A stretch of 35,040 bases of DNA from Thiogranum sp. (GCA_024102665.1 JAGFJP010000119.1:1-35040); one strand, 5' to 3'. Positions 1 to 9,521 are shown, counted from the first letter of the stretch. Numbers and translations are program-made. The notes: generated by a model from the sequence alone, not told the origin.

Positions 1-112
1 CGCCAAGACGCCAAGAGGAATAAGAGTAAAGGCAAAAAACTCAGTGCTTTTACATTTGTTTTTCTTGGCGCCTTGGCGCCTTGGCGGTTCGCAACGACTC
101 GGCGTCTTGGCG
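1..112. repeat. CGCCAAG/CTTGGCG heptamer repeat cluster
   Basis: The heptamer CGCCAAG occurs at 1-7 and 10-16. Its reverse complement CTTGGCG occurs at 64-70, 72-78, 80-86 and 106-112. The two arms could fold into a long hairpin around the AT-rich centre at about 20-60. The cluster ends about 24 bp before the ATG of the first gene and separates it from whatever lies upstream. It looks like an intergenic dispersed repeat. No coding function is seen. Confidence 0.6.
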
Positions 113-135
113 GTTGAATACACAGGATACGCGAC

Positions 136-867
136 ATGACACAACTGGCATTGGTTATCGATCTGAACGTCTGCGTGGGCTGTCATGCCTGCGTGACGTC
201 GTGCAAGGAATGGAACACGTCGGGCACGGCCGGCTACATGGCGGACTTCAATCCCTACGGCGAGGATCCGACCGGCACCTTCTTCAACCGCGTGCAGACC
301 TTCGAGGTCGGCACCTTCCCGAACACAGAGACGGTGCACTTCCCGAAGAGCTGCCTGCACTGCGAGGATCCGCCGTGCGTACCGGTGTGCCCGACCGGCG
401 CCAGCTACAAGCGTCCGCAGGACGGCATCGTGCTGGTCGACTATGACAAGTGCATCGGCTGCAAGTACTGCTCCTGGGCCTGCCCCTATGGTGTGCGCGA
501 ACTCGACGAACACCAGAAGGTGATGAAAAAGTGCACGCTGTGCGTGGACCGCATCTACGATCAGGACCTGCCGGAAAGCGAGCGCAAGCCGGCCTGCGTG
601 CTGGCCTGTCCGACCAGCGCGCGGCTGTTCGGCGATGTGAATGATCCGGAATCGGAGGCCGCAGTGGCGATTCGCGAGCGCGGCGGTTACCAGTTGATGC
701 CCGAATGGGGCACCAGGCCCGCAAATCATTATCTGCCGCGTCGCAAGACCAGCATCACCATCCACGCCGACGAACTCACGCGCGTCGATAACCCGCTCAA
801 AAAAGAGCGCCAGCTGCCCATGCCGGACAAGGATGCGCCGACGCTGGACGATGTCACGAGCTGGTAA
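136..867 (+). CDS. soeB: Four-cluster ferredoxin subunit of a SoeABC/DmsABC-type molybdoenzyme
   Basis: This 243-aa cytoplasmic-type ferredoxin subunit would carry electrons between a molybdopterin catalytic subunit and a quinone-linked membrane anchor. Four Cys motifs are visible: CVGCHACVTSC (C13, C16, C19, C23), CLHCEDPPCVPVCP, CIGCKYCSWACP and CTLCVDRI with a later CVLACP. This is the DmsB/SoeB/PhsB pattern with four [4Fe-4S] clusters. There is no Tat or Sec signal of its own. An AGGA sits before the ATG. A DmsC-like membrane gene follows, and sqr lies about 14 kb away, so a sulfite dehydrogenase (quinone) is the favoured reading. The catalytic subunit is outside the window, so DMSO, tetrathionate, polysulfide or arsenic enzymes remain possible. 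The family is certain; the substrate is inferred. Confidence 0.8.
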   Translation: MTQLALVIDLNVCVGCHACVTSCKEWNTSGTAGYMADFNPYGEDPTGTFFNRVQTFEVGTFPNTETVHFPKSCLHCEDPPCVPVCPTGASYKRPQDGIVLVDYDKCIGCKYCSWACPYGVRELDEHQKVMKKCTLCVDRIYDQDLPESERKPACVLACPTSARLFGDVNDPESEAAVAIRERGGYQLMPEWGTRPANHYLPRRKTSITIHADELTRVDNPLKKERQLPMPDKDAPTLDDVTSW

Positions 868-1053
868 CAGAGCAATGTCGCCGGTCACCGCCTACTGCTA
901 TCGGTGGAACCTTCGTGGTTCGCGCAACGCACCGTACGCCCGCGGTGGCCGGCGGCACCTTTTCTCTGTGGCATCCGGATTCATGCTTCGGCGTCCCCGG
1001 GATCCGGTGTCCTGTTTCACCGATGTTCACAGGCAAGATATTGGAGATACAAA
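868..1053. other. 186-bp spacer between the FeS and anchor genes
   Basis: This gap is long for adjacent subunits of one complex. No convincing ORF, terminator or promoter is seen. Only the ribosome-binding site GGAG at about 1041-1044, serving the following ATG, is recognisable. Confidence 0.4.
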
Positions 1054-2031
1054 ATGCATCCCGCATTCTCGGTAGTTTTTCTCACCACCCTGATCGGCGT
1101 CGGCCAGGGGTTGTTCCTGGCGCTGTACACGGGACAACTGTACTCCGTGGTGAAAGTGCTGCCCGTCCAGGATTCCGCCACCTTTTACGGCGTGGGCAGC
1201 GCCATCGCCGTCGCATTCCTGGCCGCGGGACTGCTGGCGTCGTTCTTCCACCTCGGGCACCCGGAGCGCGCCTGGCGCGCGATAGCCCGCTGGCGCACCT
1301 CCTGGCTGTCGCGCGAAGTCATCGTGCTGCCCGCGTTCATGGGGATGACGGCTTTGTACGGACTGGTTCACTACAGTGGCTGGAACCCGGTGCTGTTCAC
1401 CTTCCGTGAAACTTTCGAAGTCGACCTGTCGCTGATCATCGGGGCGCTGAATACGGCGCTGGCGTTCACCTTGTTTCTCTGCACCGCCATGATCTATGCC
1501 TGCATCAAGTTCCTGCAGGAATGGGCCACGCCGCTGACCGTGGTCAATTACACCCTGCTGGGCTCGGCGTCCGGTTTTACCCTGGCCACCGCGTTTGCGG
1601 CCTACCAGGGCTCGGAGCTCACGCCGTTTTACGGCGGCTGGGCAATCATTCTCACCCTGGCCGCTTTCATAACGCGCGTTTCCAGCCTGGTCCGCAATGC
1701 GCGCATCAGGCACAAGTCCACGCTGCAAACCGCAATCGGCATCCGCCACGAAAGAATCGTGCAGAAAGCGCAGGGCTTCATGACCGGCTCTTTCAACACG
1801 CGGGAGTTTTTCCACGGCGCGTCGGCGCCGGTTTTCAGCCTGGTGAAATGGGTGTTCCTGGTCGCGGTATTTCCGCTGCCCATCGTTTTCCTGGCCATTG
1901 GACTCGGTCCGGGCGTGGCAACTGCTTTCGTCATCGCGTTTGCGATCCAGTACCTCGGCCTGCTGGCCGAGCGCTGGTACTTTTTTGCCCAGTCGAACCA
2001 TCCGCAGAACCTGTATTACCAGACGGTTTAG
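1054..2031 (+). CDS. soeC: DmsC/SoeC-family membrane anchor subunit
   Basis: This 325-aa polytopic membrane protein has about eight hydrophobic helices. It begins MHPAFSVVFLTTLIGVGQG, typical of the DmsC-type anchors of molybdoenzymes that exchange electrons with the quinone pool. The open frame extends upstream to 904, but ATG 1054 is chosen because it has a GGAG Shine-Dalgarno and the extension is not membrane-like. It follows the four-cluster FeS gene by 186 bp, and the two are read as subunits B and C of the same enzyme. A charged cytoplasmic loop (residues about 215-235, rich in R, K and H) is visible. SoeC of a sulfite dehydrogenase is favoured by the sulfide-oxidation context, but the substrate is not proven. 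Confidence 0.8.
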   Translation: MHPAFSVVFLTTLIGVGQGLFLALYTGQLYSVVKVLPVQDSATFYGVGSAIAVAFLAAGLLASFFHLGHPERAWRAIARWRTSWLSREVIVLPAFMGMTALYGLVHYSGWNPVLFTFRETFEVDLSLIIGALNTALAFTLFLCTAMIYACIKFLQEWATPLTVVNYTLLGSASGFTLATAFAAYQGSELTPFYGGWAIILTLAAFITRVSSLVRNARIRHKSTLQTAIGIRHERIVQKAQGFMTGSFNTREFFHGASAPVFSLVKWVFLVAVFPLPIVFLAIGLGPGVATAFVIAFAIQYLGLLAERWYFFAQSNHPQNLYYQTV

Positions 2032-2112
2032 GAGGTTTCGCAGCGGCCTCCGGTCGCCCGTCACCTCTGAACATACAGCGTCCTGCGGGGTCCAATCGCC
2101 TGTCGACGCGGG

Positions 2113-2126
2113 TTGACCGGGATCAA
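2113..2126. promoter_or_regulatory. FNR/Anr-type box upstream of moaA
   Basis: TTGAC-CGGG-ATCAA matches the FNR consensus TTGAT-N4-ATCAA at nine of ten fixed positions. A -10-like TATTGT follows at 2150-2155. That places the box centre about 42 bp upstream of the predicted transcription start, the class II activator position. It lies about 60 bp before the moaA start. Confidence 0.6.
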
Positions 2127-2186
2127 GGGCGCGACCCCGCCCGAAGCCGTATTGTTGGCCCTGTACCACTGGACTATGCTGAAACC

Positions 2187-3170
2187 GTGACTGCGCGATT
2201 AATCGACCCTTTCAACCGAGCCATCGAATATGTCCGTCTGTCGGTGACGGATCGCTGTGACCTGCGCTGCGCCTACTGCATGCCGCAGGGTTTCAGCGAT
2301 TTCCAGGTGCCGGAGCACTGGCTGACGTTCGATGAAATCGAGCGCGTTATCGGCGTATTCGGCAAGCTCGGCGTTACCCGCATCCGCCTCACCGGCGGCG
2401 AGCCACTGGTGCGCAAGGGCATACCCGAACTTGCCGCGCGACTTTCCGCATTGCCGGGCATCGAGGATCTTTCACTCAGCACCAATGCAACAAGGCTGGC
2501 CAGGCACGCGAGTGAACTGCGCCGCGCGGGCGTCTCGCGTATCAATGTCAGCCTGGACAGCCTGCGCAGCGAGCGCTTCAAGGCGATCACGCAAGGCAGG
2601 CTCGACAAGGTGATGGCGGGCCTGATGGCAGCCAGATCCGCCGGCTTCAGGCCGATCAAGATCAACATGGTGGTGATGGCCGGCGTCAATGACGACGAAG
2701 TGGAGGACATGGTCGAGTTCTGCATCGAACACGACTTCACCCTGCGTTTCATCGAAACCATGCCGATGGGCAGCACGGGACGCTCGGCAAGTGAGCACTA
2801 CGTAAACCTGCAGGATGTGCGCAAACGTCTGGAACAACGCTATGAACTGTTACCCGGCGTAATGCCCGGCGGCGGCCCGGCGCGCTATGTGCGCGTTGCC
2901 GGCACGGCGCTGCGCATCGGTTTCATCACGCCTATTTCCCAGCACTTCTGCGCCAGCTGCAACCGGGTTCGCCTGTCGGTCGACGGCGTACTCTATCTGT
3001 GCCTCGGCCAGGAAGACAAAGTGGAACTGCGCCCGCTGTTGCGCAACGGCGCCACGGATTCAGACCTGGAACAGGCGATTGTTGCGGCCATTGCCCGCAA
3101 ACCGGAACGCCACGAATTCCGCGACCGGCCGGAACAGGTACTGCGATTCATGTCCATGACGGGCGGTTAG
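2187..3170 (+). CDS. moaA: GTP 3',8-cyclase MoaA (molybdopterin biosynthesis)
   Basis: MoaA is a cytoplasmic radical-SAM enzyme that converts GTP to 3',8-cyclo-GTP, the first step of molybdenum cofactor synthesis. The N-terminal cluster motif CDLRCAYC follows SVTDR. The second-cluster region reads FCASCNRVRLS with a later Cys in LYLCLGQ. The protein ends in GG, the C-terminal Gly pair important in this family. The open frame runs far upstream without a family-like sequence, so GTG 2187 is chosen, giving 327 aa, the usual length. No strong Shine-Dalgarno is seen, so the start is less certain than the gene. It lies between two molybdoenzyme loci (soe-like and nap) whose cofactor it supplies, and an FNR-like box lies just upstream. 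Confidence 0.93.
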   Translation: MTARLIDPFNRAIEYVRLSVTDRCDLRCAYCMPQGFSDFQVPEHWLTFDEIERVIGVFGKLGVTRIRLTGGEPLVRKGIPELAARLSALPGIEDLSLSTNATRLARHASELRRAGVSRINVSLDSLRSERFKAITQGRLDKVMAGLMAARSAGFRPIKINMVVMAGVNDDEVEDMVEFCIEHDFTLRFIETMPMGSTGRSASEHYVNLQDVRKRLEQRYELLPGVMPGGGPARYVRVAGTALRIGFITPISQHFCASCNRVRLSVDGVLYLCLGQEDKVELRPLLRNGATDSDLEQAIVAAIARKPERHEFRDRPEQVLRFMSMTGG

Positions 3171-3178
3171 CCGCTCCG

Positions 3179-3808
3179 CTATTCGGCCACGCCTACCACC
3201 ATCGTCGGATCCAGTTCCCGCATATCAGGCAGCTCATGGGCGATGCCCTTGTGGCAGTCGATGCAGGTCTTGCCGGCATCGAGCGCCTCCGAATGCTGGG
3301 CAACGGCGCGCCGCCCCTGGCGGGCGAAATCCATGGACTCGAAGTTGTGGCAGTTGCGGCATTCGCGCGAATCGGTTTTCTTCATGGCACGCCACACGTT
3401 CTTGGCCAGCTCGAGCCGGTGTTCGAGGAACTTCTCCCGTGTATCGATGGTGCCCATCGCCTTGTGAAACAGTTCATTCGTCGCCTGTATCTTGCGCACC
3501 ACTTTGTGGTGCCATTCCTTGGGCACGTGGCAATCCGGGCAGGTGGCGCGTACACCGGTCCTGTTGCTGTAGTGGATGGTCTCCTTGTATTCCTCGAACA
3601 CGTTGTCCTGCATTTCATGGCAGGAAATGCAGAATTCCTCGTTGTTGGTCATTTCCATCGCGGTGTTGAAACCACCCCAGAAAATAATCCCGGCAACGAA
3701 GCCCACGGCCAGCAGCACGCCGAGCGAGTACCTGACGGAGGGTCGCCTGAAGGCCTGCCAGATCCGGCATACGAAGTTGCTGCATTCAGATGTGTTGTCG
3801 TTGCTCAT
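3179..3808 (-). CDS. napC: Tetraheme c-type cytochrome NapC (NapC/NirT family)
   Basis: NapC is a membrane-anchored tetraheme quinol dehydrogenase that passes electrons from quinol to periplasmic NapB/NapA. The 209-aa protein has one N-terminal transmembrane helix (about residues 25-47) and four heme motifs: CISCH, CPDCH, CRNCH and CIDCH. An upstream extension to 3877 is open. ATG 3808 (MSNDNTS) is preferred because AGGTG precedes it and the extension has no family character. It is the last gene of napFDAGHBC, 25 bp after napB, and converges on moaA with 8 bp between the stops. Because NapG and NapH are also present, NapC may be one of two quinol entry routes. Confidence 0.95.
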   Translation of the reverse strand: MSNDNTSECSNFVCRIWQAFRRPSVRYSLGVLLAVGFVAGIIFWGGFNTAMEMTNNEEFCISCHEMQDNVFEEYKETIHYSNRTGVRATCPDCHVPKEWHHKVVRKIQATNELFHKAMGTIDTREKFLEHRLELAKNVWRAMKKTDSRECRNCHNFESMDFARQGRRAVAQHSEALDAGKTCIDCHKGIAHELPDMRELDPTMVVGVAE

Positions 3809-3833
3809 AGCGGCACCTGTTTGGTCGCGGTGT

Positions 3834-4283
3834 TCATTGACCCGAGATCGCGGTGATCGGCCGGAAGGTATTTTCAACCAGCGGCTGCGCGTTGACCTGC
3901 GGCACGTGGCACTGGGTGCAGAAATAGCGCCGCGCGGAAATATTCGCCAGCACGTGAGCGTCGCGGTCCTCGAAGTGCGTCTGGCTGATCTTGGTGGCGC
4001 CGGCTTCGCGGTAGTTGGCCCAGCTGTGACAGCTCAGACACTTGTTGGAGTTGACATCGATTCTGTAGCCTTCGATCTGGTGCGGAATCAGCGGCGGTTG
4101 CTGCACATAATCGCGCGGAATCGGCACACCGTCCTTGGCGAAGTGTTTCAGCTCCGGCGCCGAATCCGGTTCGACCAGGTCCGTTGGTCCGCGCAGCGAG
4201 ACGACGCCCTCGGCAAACACGGTCGCCGTCGATCCCGCGGCGGCCAGCAGCACAGCCAGTACCATTGTCAGTTTTCTGATCAT
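3834..4283 (-). CDS. napB: Periplasmic nitrate reductase diheme cytochrome subunit NapB
   Basis: NapB is the small periplasmic electron-transfer subunit that feeds NapA. The 149-aa protein starts with a Sec signal peptide ([17 protein letters not shown], cleavage near VFA-EG). It carries two heme motifs, CLSCH and CTQCH, plus the family features RGPTDL near the N-terminus and PPLIPHQIEGYRI. ATG 4283 has a strong GGAGG seven bases upstream and overlaps the end of napH by 4 bp, suggesting translational coupling. Confidence 0.95.
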   Translation of the reverse strand: MIRKLTMVLAVLLAAAGSTATVFAEGVVSLRGPTDLVEPDSAPELKHFAKDGVPIPRDYVQQPPLIPHQIEGYRIDVNSNKCLSCHSWANYREAGATKISQTHFEDRDAHVLANISARRYFCTQCHVPQVNAQPLVENTFRPITAISGQ

Positions 4284-5218
4284 CGTAGAACCTCCATTCC
4301 GGGGGAATGATTGGCAGGCGCCCGCGCATCGGCCGGCGCCCCGGGTTGCGTGGAATCCGTGCAGCGGTTGTTGAACCTGCCGCCGAACGTGAAGACCTGC
4401 TTCGCGCAGACATCGATGCAACGTCCGCAGTTGGTGCAGTTGGGTGACGTGATAACCGGTCCGATACCCTTGTCGGCACCCTTCAGAGCCGGACGGATCA
4501 CCTGTTGCTCCGGGCATACCATGAAGCAATCCATGCAGTCGTCGCACTGCCGGCGATTGTCGGCGCGCACCCGCACAAGGCCGTGCGTGCCGAGCAGGCT
4601 GTAGAACGCGCCGACGGGACACAGATGACCGCACCAGGCGCGCCGCGCCACCAGCAGGTCTAGCAGGAACACCGCCAGCACAAGGGTCCAGCCCAGTCCC
4701 ATGCCGAAGATCAGGCCGCGTTGCAGCATGGTCACGGGGTTCACCAGCTCCCAGGCGAGCGTGCCGGTGATCAGGGCCAGCAGCAAGGTCGCGCCAAGCA
4801 GCCAGTAGCGCGTATTGCGCGACAGGCGCGAGGCTCCGGTGATGTTCAGGCGTTCGCGCAGCCAGTGCGCGGAGTCCGTGACGATATTCACCGGACATAC
4901 CCAGGCGCAGTAGGTCCTGCCGCTCACCAGCAGGTAGAAAGCCAGCACGATGAGCGCGCCGGTGACGGCGGCGGCTTCGGGCGCATGCCGCGCCAGCAAC
5001 GACTGCAGCAGGACATAGGGATCGGTGAGCGGCAACACATCCAGCGTCACGCTGGAGACCAGGTTGCCCTTGACGATCCAGATACCGAACCAGGGACCGG
5101 CGAGGAACAGCGCCAGTATGGCGAGCTGGCTGAAGCGCCGGGCGAGCAGCCATTTGTGGGCCGACAGCCAGCCACGCTCGGCGACTGCCTGCGCTCCGGG
5201 ACGCTGGCGGCGCTTCAT
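4280..5218 (-). CDS. napH: NapH, membrane ferredoxin-type quinol dehydrogenase subunit
   Basis: NapH is the polytopic membrane partner of NapG in menaquinol oxidation coupled to nitrate reduction. The 312-aa protein has several transmembrane helices. It carries the family CxxxCP motifs (CAWVCPVN and CGHLCPVG) on cytoplasmic loops and two C-terminal [4Fe-4S] motifs, [12 protein letters not shown] and [11 protein letters not shown]. Its start overlaps the napG stop by 4 bp, and its end overlaps the napB start. Confidence 0.94.
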   Translation of the reverse strand: MKRRQRPGAQAVAERGWLSAHKWLLARRFSQLAILALFLAGPWFGIWIVKGNLVSSVTLDVLPLTDPYVLLQSLLARHAPEAAAVTGALIVLAFYLLVSGRTYCAWVCPVNIVTDSAHWLRERLNITGASRLSRNTRYWLLGATLLLALITGTLAWELVNPVTMLQRGLIFGMGLGWTLVLAVFLLDLLVARRAWCGHLCPVGAFYSLLGTHGLVRVRADNRRQCDDCMDCFMVCPEQQVIRPALKGADKGIGPVITSPNCTNCGRCIDVCAKQVFTFGGRFNNRCTDSTQPGAPADARAPANHSPGMEVLR

Positions 5219-6084
5219 GGCTGTGCCTCCAGCCCCTTGTTGAGCGTGCTCAGGGGGTCTTCATCGAACGGCACCGCGCCTCCGTCCTGCTCGAAAATCA
5301 GCCCGTCGCCCTCGTAGTCGTAACGCTGTCCCTGCGGCAGGTTGTACTGGTGCTGCTGATCGGGCGCGACCAGGCTGCCGCCGGCTTTCTGTTTTTCCTT
5401 CCAGCCCCAGCGGTAGTGGCCGCCCAGCTCGCCCTTGGCCAGATGCATGGGCAGCACCTTGATCGCCGCTTCTTCCAGCACGCAGGCCTTTTCGCACTTG
5501 CCGCAGCCGGTGCAATCACTGGAATGCACAGTCGGAATAAACACCGCGTGTTTGCCGCTGCGCTCATTGTGCTGACGCTCGAGGGTAATGGCCTTGTTGA
5601 TGGACGGGCAGATGCGATAGCAGACGTCGCAGCGCAGGCCCTGGAAGTTGAGGCAGTTCTCCTCGTCGATCAGCACCGCCAGGCCCATGCGCGCGTCGTC
5701 GATATCGGTCAATGCAGGGTCCAGGGCGCCGGTGGGGCAGGCCTTGACACAGGGAATGTCTTCACACATTTCGCAGGGCACGTCGCGGGCGACGAAATAC
5801 GGCGTGCCGGTGGCGACGCCGTCACCGAGGGTCGCGAGACTCAGGGTGTCGTAGGGACAGTCGCGCACACACAGACCGCAACGGATGCAGGCGCCGGTAA
5901 AGCTGTCCTCAGCCAGCGCGCCCGGCGGTCTGATGGCCTGCGAGGGCAAGGACGCGGCCTGGCGCGAGTACAGCCCCACGCCGAGTCCGAGCAGCGCGAC
6001 ACCACTGGCGGTTCGCGCCGCATCGACGAGAAAGCGCCGGCGTGCCGGATTTGTTGTCGTATCGCTCATGTCGTCTGCGCCCAC
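5215..6084 (-). CDS. napG: NapG, Tat-exported ferredoxin-type subunit
   Basis: NapG is a periplasmic ferredoxin working with NapH to move electrons from quinol towards NapC/NapB. The 289-aa protein has a Tat-type N-terminus ([11 protein letters not shown] followed by a hydrophobic stretch). It has four Cys groups: [35 protein letters not shown] and [14 protein letters not shown] 6084 has GAGG five bases upstream. ATG 6069 (MSDTTTN) is the alternative start but lacks a visible Shine-Dalgarno. A 25-bp gap separates it from napA. Confidence 0.94.
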   Translation of the reverse strand: MGADDMSDTTTNPARRRFLVDAARTASGVALLGLGVGLYSRQAASLPSQAIRPPGALAEDSFTGACIRCGLCVRDCPYDTLSLATLGDGVATGTPYFVARDVPCEMCEDIPCVKACPTGALDPALTDIDDARMGLAVLIDEENCLNFQGLRCDVCYRICPSINKAITLERQHNERSGKHAVFIPTVHSSDCTGCGKCEKACVLEEAAIKVLPMHLAKGELGGHYRWGWKEKQKAGGSLVAPDQQHQYNLPQGQRYDYEGDGLIFEQDGGAVPFDEDPLSTLNKGLEAQP

Positions 6085-6109
6085 AAGGCCTCTGCTACGC
6101 TGCTCCGCG

Positions 6110-8650
6110 CTATGCCTTCACCACTTTCACCGCGCATTTCTTGTAGTCCGTTTCCTTGGACAGCGGGTCGGTGGCATCGAGAGTGACCTTGTTGATCAGG
6201 CGGCTGGCATCGAACCAGGGCACGAAAATCAGCCCTCGCGGCGGACGGTTGCGTCCGCGGGTTTCCACGCGCGCCGTGATTTCGCCGCGGCGACTGACGA
6301 TCTTTGCCGGCAGTCCACGCCGCAGGCCACGTTCTTTGGCGTCATCGGGATGCATGAATATCATGGCGTCCGGGAAAGCGCGGTACAGCTCGGGCACGCG
6401 GCGGGTCATGGAACCGGAGTGCCAGTGCTCGAGCACGCGCCCGGTGGACAACCACAGGTCGTATTCCGCGTCCGGGCTTTCCGCCGCCGGCTCATAGGGC
6501 GCCGTGATGATGTTGGCCCGACCGTCGGCATTGCCGTAGAAGGCAACATCTTCGCCCGCTTTCACATAGGGGTCATAACCCTCGCGGTAACGCCACAGCG
6601 TTTCCTTGCCATCGACCACCGGCCAGCGCAGACCGCGCACCTTGTGGTAGACATCGAACGGCGCCTGCTCGTGACCCTTCTTCGGCCCCTCGAGCTGGAA
6701 GCGGCGGTATTCCTCGAACAGGCCCTTCTGCACGTAGAACCCGAAATCCTGCATTTCATGATTGCCGTAGACGTTGCCGGCTTCGTCGACGATGTCCTGT
6801 TTTTTGTACTTGTCGACCTGACCGTTGGCGAACAGCACTTCGTAAAGCGTCTTGCCCTTGTACTCGGGTTTGTTCGCCAGCAGTTCATCCGGCCATACAT
6901 CCTCGGTCCTGAAGCGCTTGGAAAATTCGATCAGCTGCCAGAGATCCGATTTGGCCTCGCCCGGCGCCTGCACCTGCTCGCGCCAGAACTGGGTGCGCCG
7001 CTCGGCGTTGCCATAGGCGCCCTCTTTCTCGGTCCACATGGCGGTCGGCAGAATCAGGTCGGCCGCCATCGCAGTGACCGTCGGATAGGGATCGGAGACG
7101 ACGATGAAGTTTTTCGGATTCCGGTAACCCGGATAGGTCTCCTCGTTCATGTTGGCCGCGGCCTGCATGTTGTTGTTGCACTGCACCCAGTAGGCATTGA
7201 GCTTGCCGTCTTTCAGCATGCGGTTCTGCAGCACGGCGTGATAGCCGATCTTGCCCGGTATGGTGCCTTCCGGCAGTTGCCAGATTTTCTCGGCGAGGTC
7301 GCGGTGCTCCTTCTTGTTGACCACGTAGTCAGCCGGCAATCGATGGGAGAAGGTGCCGACTTCGCGCGCGGTGCCGCAGGCCGACGGCTGGCCGGTCAGC
7401 GAGAACGGGCCGTTGCCGGGTTCGGAAATCTTGCCGGTCAGCAAATGGATGTTGTAGACCAGACCATTGGCCCACACGCCTCGCGTGTGCTGGTTGAAAC
7501 CCATGGTCCAGTACGACGTCACTTTCTTCGCAGGATCGGCGTACAGTTTCGCCAGCCGCTCGAGGTTTTCTTTCGGCACACCGGAAAGCTTCGAGGTGTA
7601 CTCCAGGGTGTATGGCTCGACGGATTTCGCATATTCGTCAAAACTGATTTTGGTCAACGCGCCCTTGCCGGCATTCTTCGCTTTCTGCTCCAGCGGATGC
7701 TCGGGACGCAGCCCGTAGCCGATGTCGGTCGGCGTGCTGGTGAAATTGACGTGCCTGTCGATGAAGTCCTGGTTGTACGCCTTGTGCTGGATAATGTAGT
7801 TGGCGATGTAGTTGAGGATGGCGAGATCCGTCTGCGGCACGAACACCATGCCGTTGTCGGCGAGATCGAAGCAACGGTGCTCGAACGTCGACAGCACGTG
7901 GACTTCGCAGCCTTCCTTCGTCAGTCGCGTATCGGTGAGGCGCGACCACAGAATCGGGTGCATCTCGGCCATGTTGGAACCCCACAGCACGAAAGCGTCG
8001 GCGTGCTCCAGGTCATCGTAGCAACCCATCGGCTCGTCGGCGCCGAAGGCACGTATGAACGCGCCTACCGCGGAGGCCATGCAGTGGCGGGCGTTGGGAT
8101 CGATGTTGTTGGAGCGGAAGCCGGCCTTGTACAGCTTGGACGCGGCATAACCTTCGAACACGGTCCACTGGCCGGAGCCGAACATGCCGACCGAAGAAAC
8201 GATTTCTTCCGGGGGCTTGCCCTTGTTCGCCTCCTTGTCCTTGCTGAGCGCGGCCTTGAACTTTTCCTCCATGACGTCGAAGGCCTGCTCCCAGCTTACC
8301 GGGGTGAAGTCACCTTCCTTGTCATACTTGCCGTTTTTCATGCGCAGCAGCGGCTGGGTGAGCCGGTCCTTGCCGTACATGATCTTGGACAGAAAATAGC
8401 CCTTGATGCAGTTCAGACCGCGATTGACGGGGGCATCCGGATCGCCCTGGGTGGCCACCACCCGGCCCTCGCGGGTACCCACCAGCACGCTGCAGCCGGT
8501 TCCGCAGAAGCGGCACGGCGCCTTGTCCCAGCGGATGGTATCGCTGCTCTTCGCCAGTGCTTCCTTCACGCCGGGAATGGTAATGCCGGCAGCGGCGGCC
8601 GTCGCAGCAATCGCGTTCGATTTAATGAAATCTCGTCTGGTCAGTTTCAT
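6110..8650 (-). CDS. napA: Periplasmic nitrate reductase catalytic subunit NapA
   Basis: NapA is a bis-MGD molybdoenzyme that reduces nitrate to nitrite in the periplasm. The 846-aa precursor has a Tat signal (TRRDFIK, then [10 protein letters not shown]). An N-terminal [4Fe-4S] site uses C46, C49, C53 and C81 (CRFCGTGC and LNCIKG). The molybdenum-ligand Cys lies in NARHCMAS at about residue 190. Length and motifs are those of standard NapA. The napD stop and napA ATG overlap by 3 bp. Its cofactor depends on the moa pathway, represented in this window by moaA. Confidence 0.97.
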   Translation of the reverse strand: MKLTRRDFIKSNAIAATAAAAGITIPGVKEALAKSSDTIRWDKAPCRFCGTGCSVLVGTREGRVVATQGDPDAPVNRGLNCIKGYFLSKIMYGKDRLTQPLLRMKNGKYDKEGDFTPVSWEQAFDVMEEKFKAALSKDKEANKGKPPEEIVSSVGMFGSGQWTVFEGYAASKLYKAGFRSNNIDPNARHCMASAVGAFIRAFGADEPMGCYDDLEHADAFVLWGSNMAEMHPILWSRLTDTRLTKEGCEVHVLSTFEHRCFDLADNGMVFVPQTDLAILNYIANYIIQHKAYNQDFIDRHVNFTSTPTDIGYGLRPEHPLEQKAKNAGKGALTKISFDEYAKSVEPYTLEYTSKLSGVPKENLERLAKLYADPAKKVTSYWTMGFNQHTRGVWANGLVYNIHLLTGKISEPGNGPFSLTGQPSACGTAREVGTFSHRLPADYVVNKKEHRDLAEKIWQLPEGTIPGKIGYHAVLQNRMLKDGKLNAYWVQCNNNMQAAANMNEETYPGYRNPKNFIVVSDPYPTVTAMAADLILPTAMWTEKEGAYGNAERRTQFWREQVQAPGEAKSDLWQLIEFSKRFRTEDVWPDELLANKPEYKGKTLYEVLFANGQVDKYKKQDIVDEAGNVYGNHEMQDFGFYVQKGLFEEYRRFQLEGPKKGHEQAPFDVYHKVRGLRWPVVDGKETLWRYREGYDPYVKAGEDVAFYGNADGRANIITAPYEPAAESPDAEYDLWLSTGRVLEHWHSGSMTRRVPELYRAFPDAMIFMHPDDAKERGLRRGLPAKIVSRRGEITARVETRGRNRPPRGLIFVPWFDASRLINKVTLDATDPLSKETDYKKCAVKVVKA

Positions 8651-8907
8651 TGCTCGGCCTCCTGTTGACCTGAATCTTCAAACTCGTGGTAGATCATCGA
8701 TGCCGACAGCACGCCGGGAACATCCTGCATCTGCACCAGCATGTCCGCGAGGCTGCCTTCGCCTTCCTGCTCGACGGTCACCACCATGCGTCCGTCCGGG
8801 TCGGCGCCATGCACTTCCACGCCGTCCAGCGCGGACAAAGCCTGCCGGACCGCATCGAGGTGTCCGGGGTACGCCCGCACCAGAACGCCACTGATATTCA
8901 TGTTCAT
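8647..8907 (-). CDS. napD: NapD, NapA Tat-signal chaperone
   Basis: NapD is a small cytoplasmic chaperone that binds the NapA Tat signal peptide and delays export until cofactor insertion. The protein from ATG 8907 is 86 aa ([14 protein letters not shown]). It shows the ferredoxin-like fold pattern of the family, with [18 protein letters not shown] in the middle. An AGGAGG lies just upstream. The frame is open to 9081, but that extension is the shadow of napF. It overlaps napF by 4 bp and napA by 3-4 bp, so translation is probably coupled. Confidence 0.92.
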   Translation of the reverse strand: MNMNISGVLVRAYPGHLDAVRQALSALDGVEVHGADPDGRMVVTVEQEGEGSLADMLVQMQDVPGVLSASMIYHEFEDSGQQEAEQ

Positions 8908-9413
8908 TGCGCCTCCTGCAGCCCTTGCTGTCGCATGTCGATGGCCCGCACCGGGCAAACCGAAAAACAGGCGCCGCAGCCGTTGCAAAGGCTGTTGTCC
9001 AGCACCGGTACGGCTACGCCGCCCACTTGCGGGCGCATCTGTATTGCGCGCGTGGCGCAGGGATCGGCGCAGCTGCGGCATTCGATGCCGCCGTAACCGA
9101 GACAGACCTGCGCATCGATCGAAGCGCGCACGGTCCAGGCTTCGCGCCCCTCGCTGCGACGCAGCGCCTGCGGCTTGCAGGCGGCAACGCAGTCACCACA
9201 CAGCAGGCATTCACCGGCGCTGAAATCGACCACCGGGTAACCGCCGCGGCCGCGTTTGATAATGCGCGTCGGACAACGTTCGATGCACAACCCGCAGCGA
9301 TCGCAGGCGACCACAAAGGCGGCTTCGCGCAGCGACCAGGGCGGGCGCAGCGGCGCGGCGCGTCCGGAGAAATCGCCGCGCAGAAACTGCATTCTGCTGA
9401 CTGCTGTGCTCAT
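8904..9413 (-). CDS. napF: NapF ferredoxin-type protein
   Basis: NapF is a cytoplasmic ferredoxin thought to help cluster loading or activation of NapA. The 169-aa protein contains four Cys groups: CDRCGLCIERCP, CLLCGDCVAAC, a shorter CRSCADPCATRAI group preceded by CLGYGG, and CNGCGACFSVCP. It is the first gene of the nap operon. A perfect FNR box lies about 60 bp before its ATG. Confidence 0.92.
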   Translation of the reverse strand: MSTAVSRMQFLRGDFSGRAAPLRPPWSLREAAFVVACDRCGLCIERCPTRIIKRGRGGYPVVDFSAGECLLCGDCVAACKPQALRRSEGREAWTVRASIDAQVCLGYGGIECRSCADPCATRAIQMRPQVGGVAVPVLDNSLCNGCGACFSVCPVRAIDMRQQGLQEAQ

Positions 9414-9474
9414 GGTTTGCAGGGCCGGAATTGTTGACTGGGCACTACTCTGCCCCCATCCGCCGCGAGCCTCC

Positions 9475-9488
9475 TTGATTCACATCAA
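9475..9488. promoter_or_regulatory. Perfect FNR/Anr box upstream of napF
   Basis: TTGAT-TCAC-ATCAA is an exact match to the FNR consensus palindrome. It sits between the end of the TSUP permease gene and napF, both on the minus strand, so nap is the likely target. A weak -10-like CAGAGT lies at the class II distance downstream. This predicts oxygen-limited induction of nap. Confidence 0.75.
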
Positions 9489-9521
9489 GTTGCGGGGCAA
9501 CGGCGGGATTTTGCGTATCAG

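Noticed and set aside
5885-8668. Plus-strand 927-codon frame
   Set aside because: It is antisense to napA and napG, which are unmistakable. Long antisense frames are expected in GC-rich DNA.
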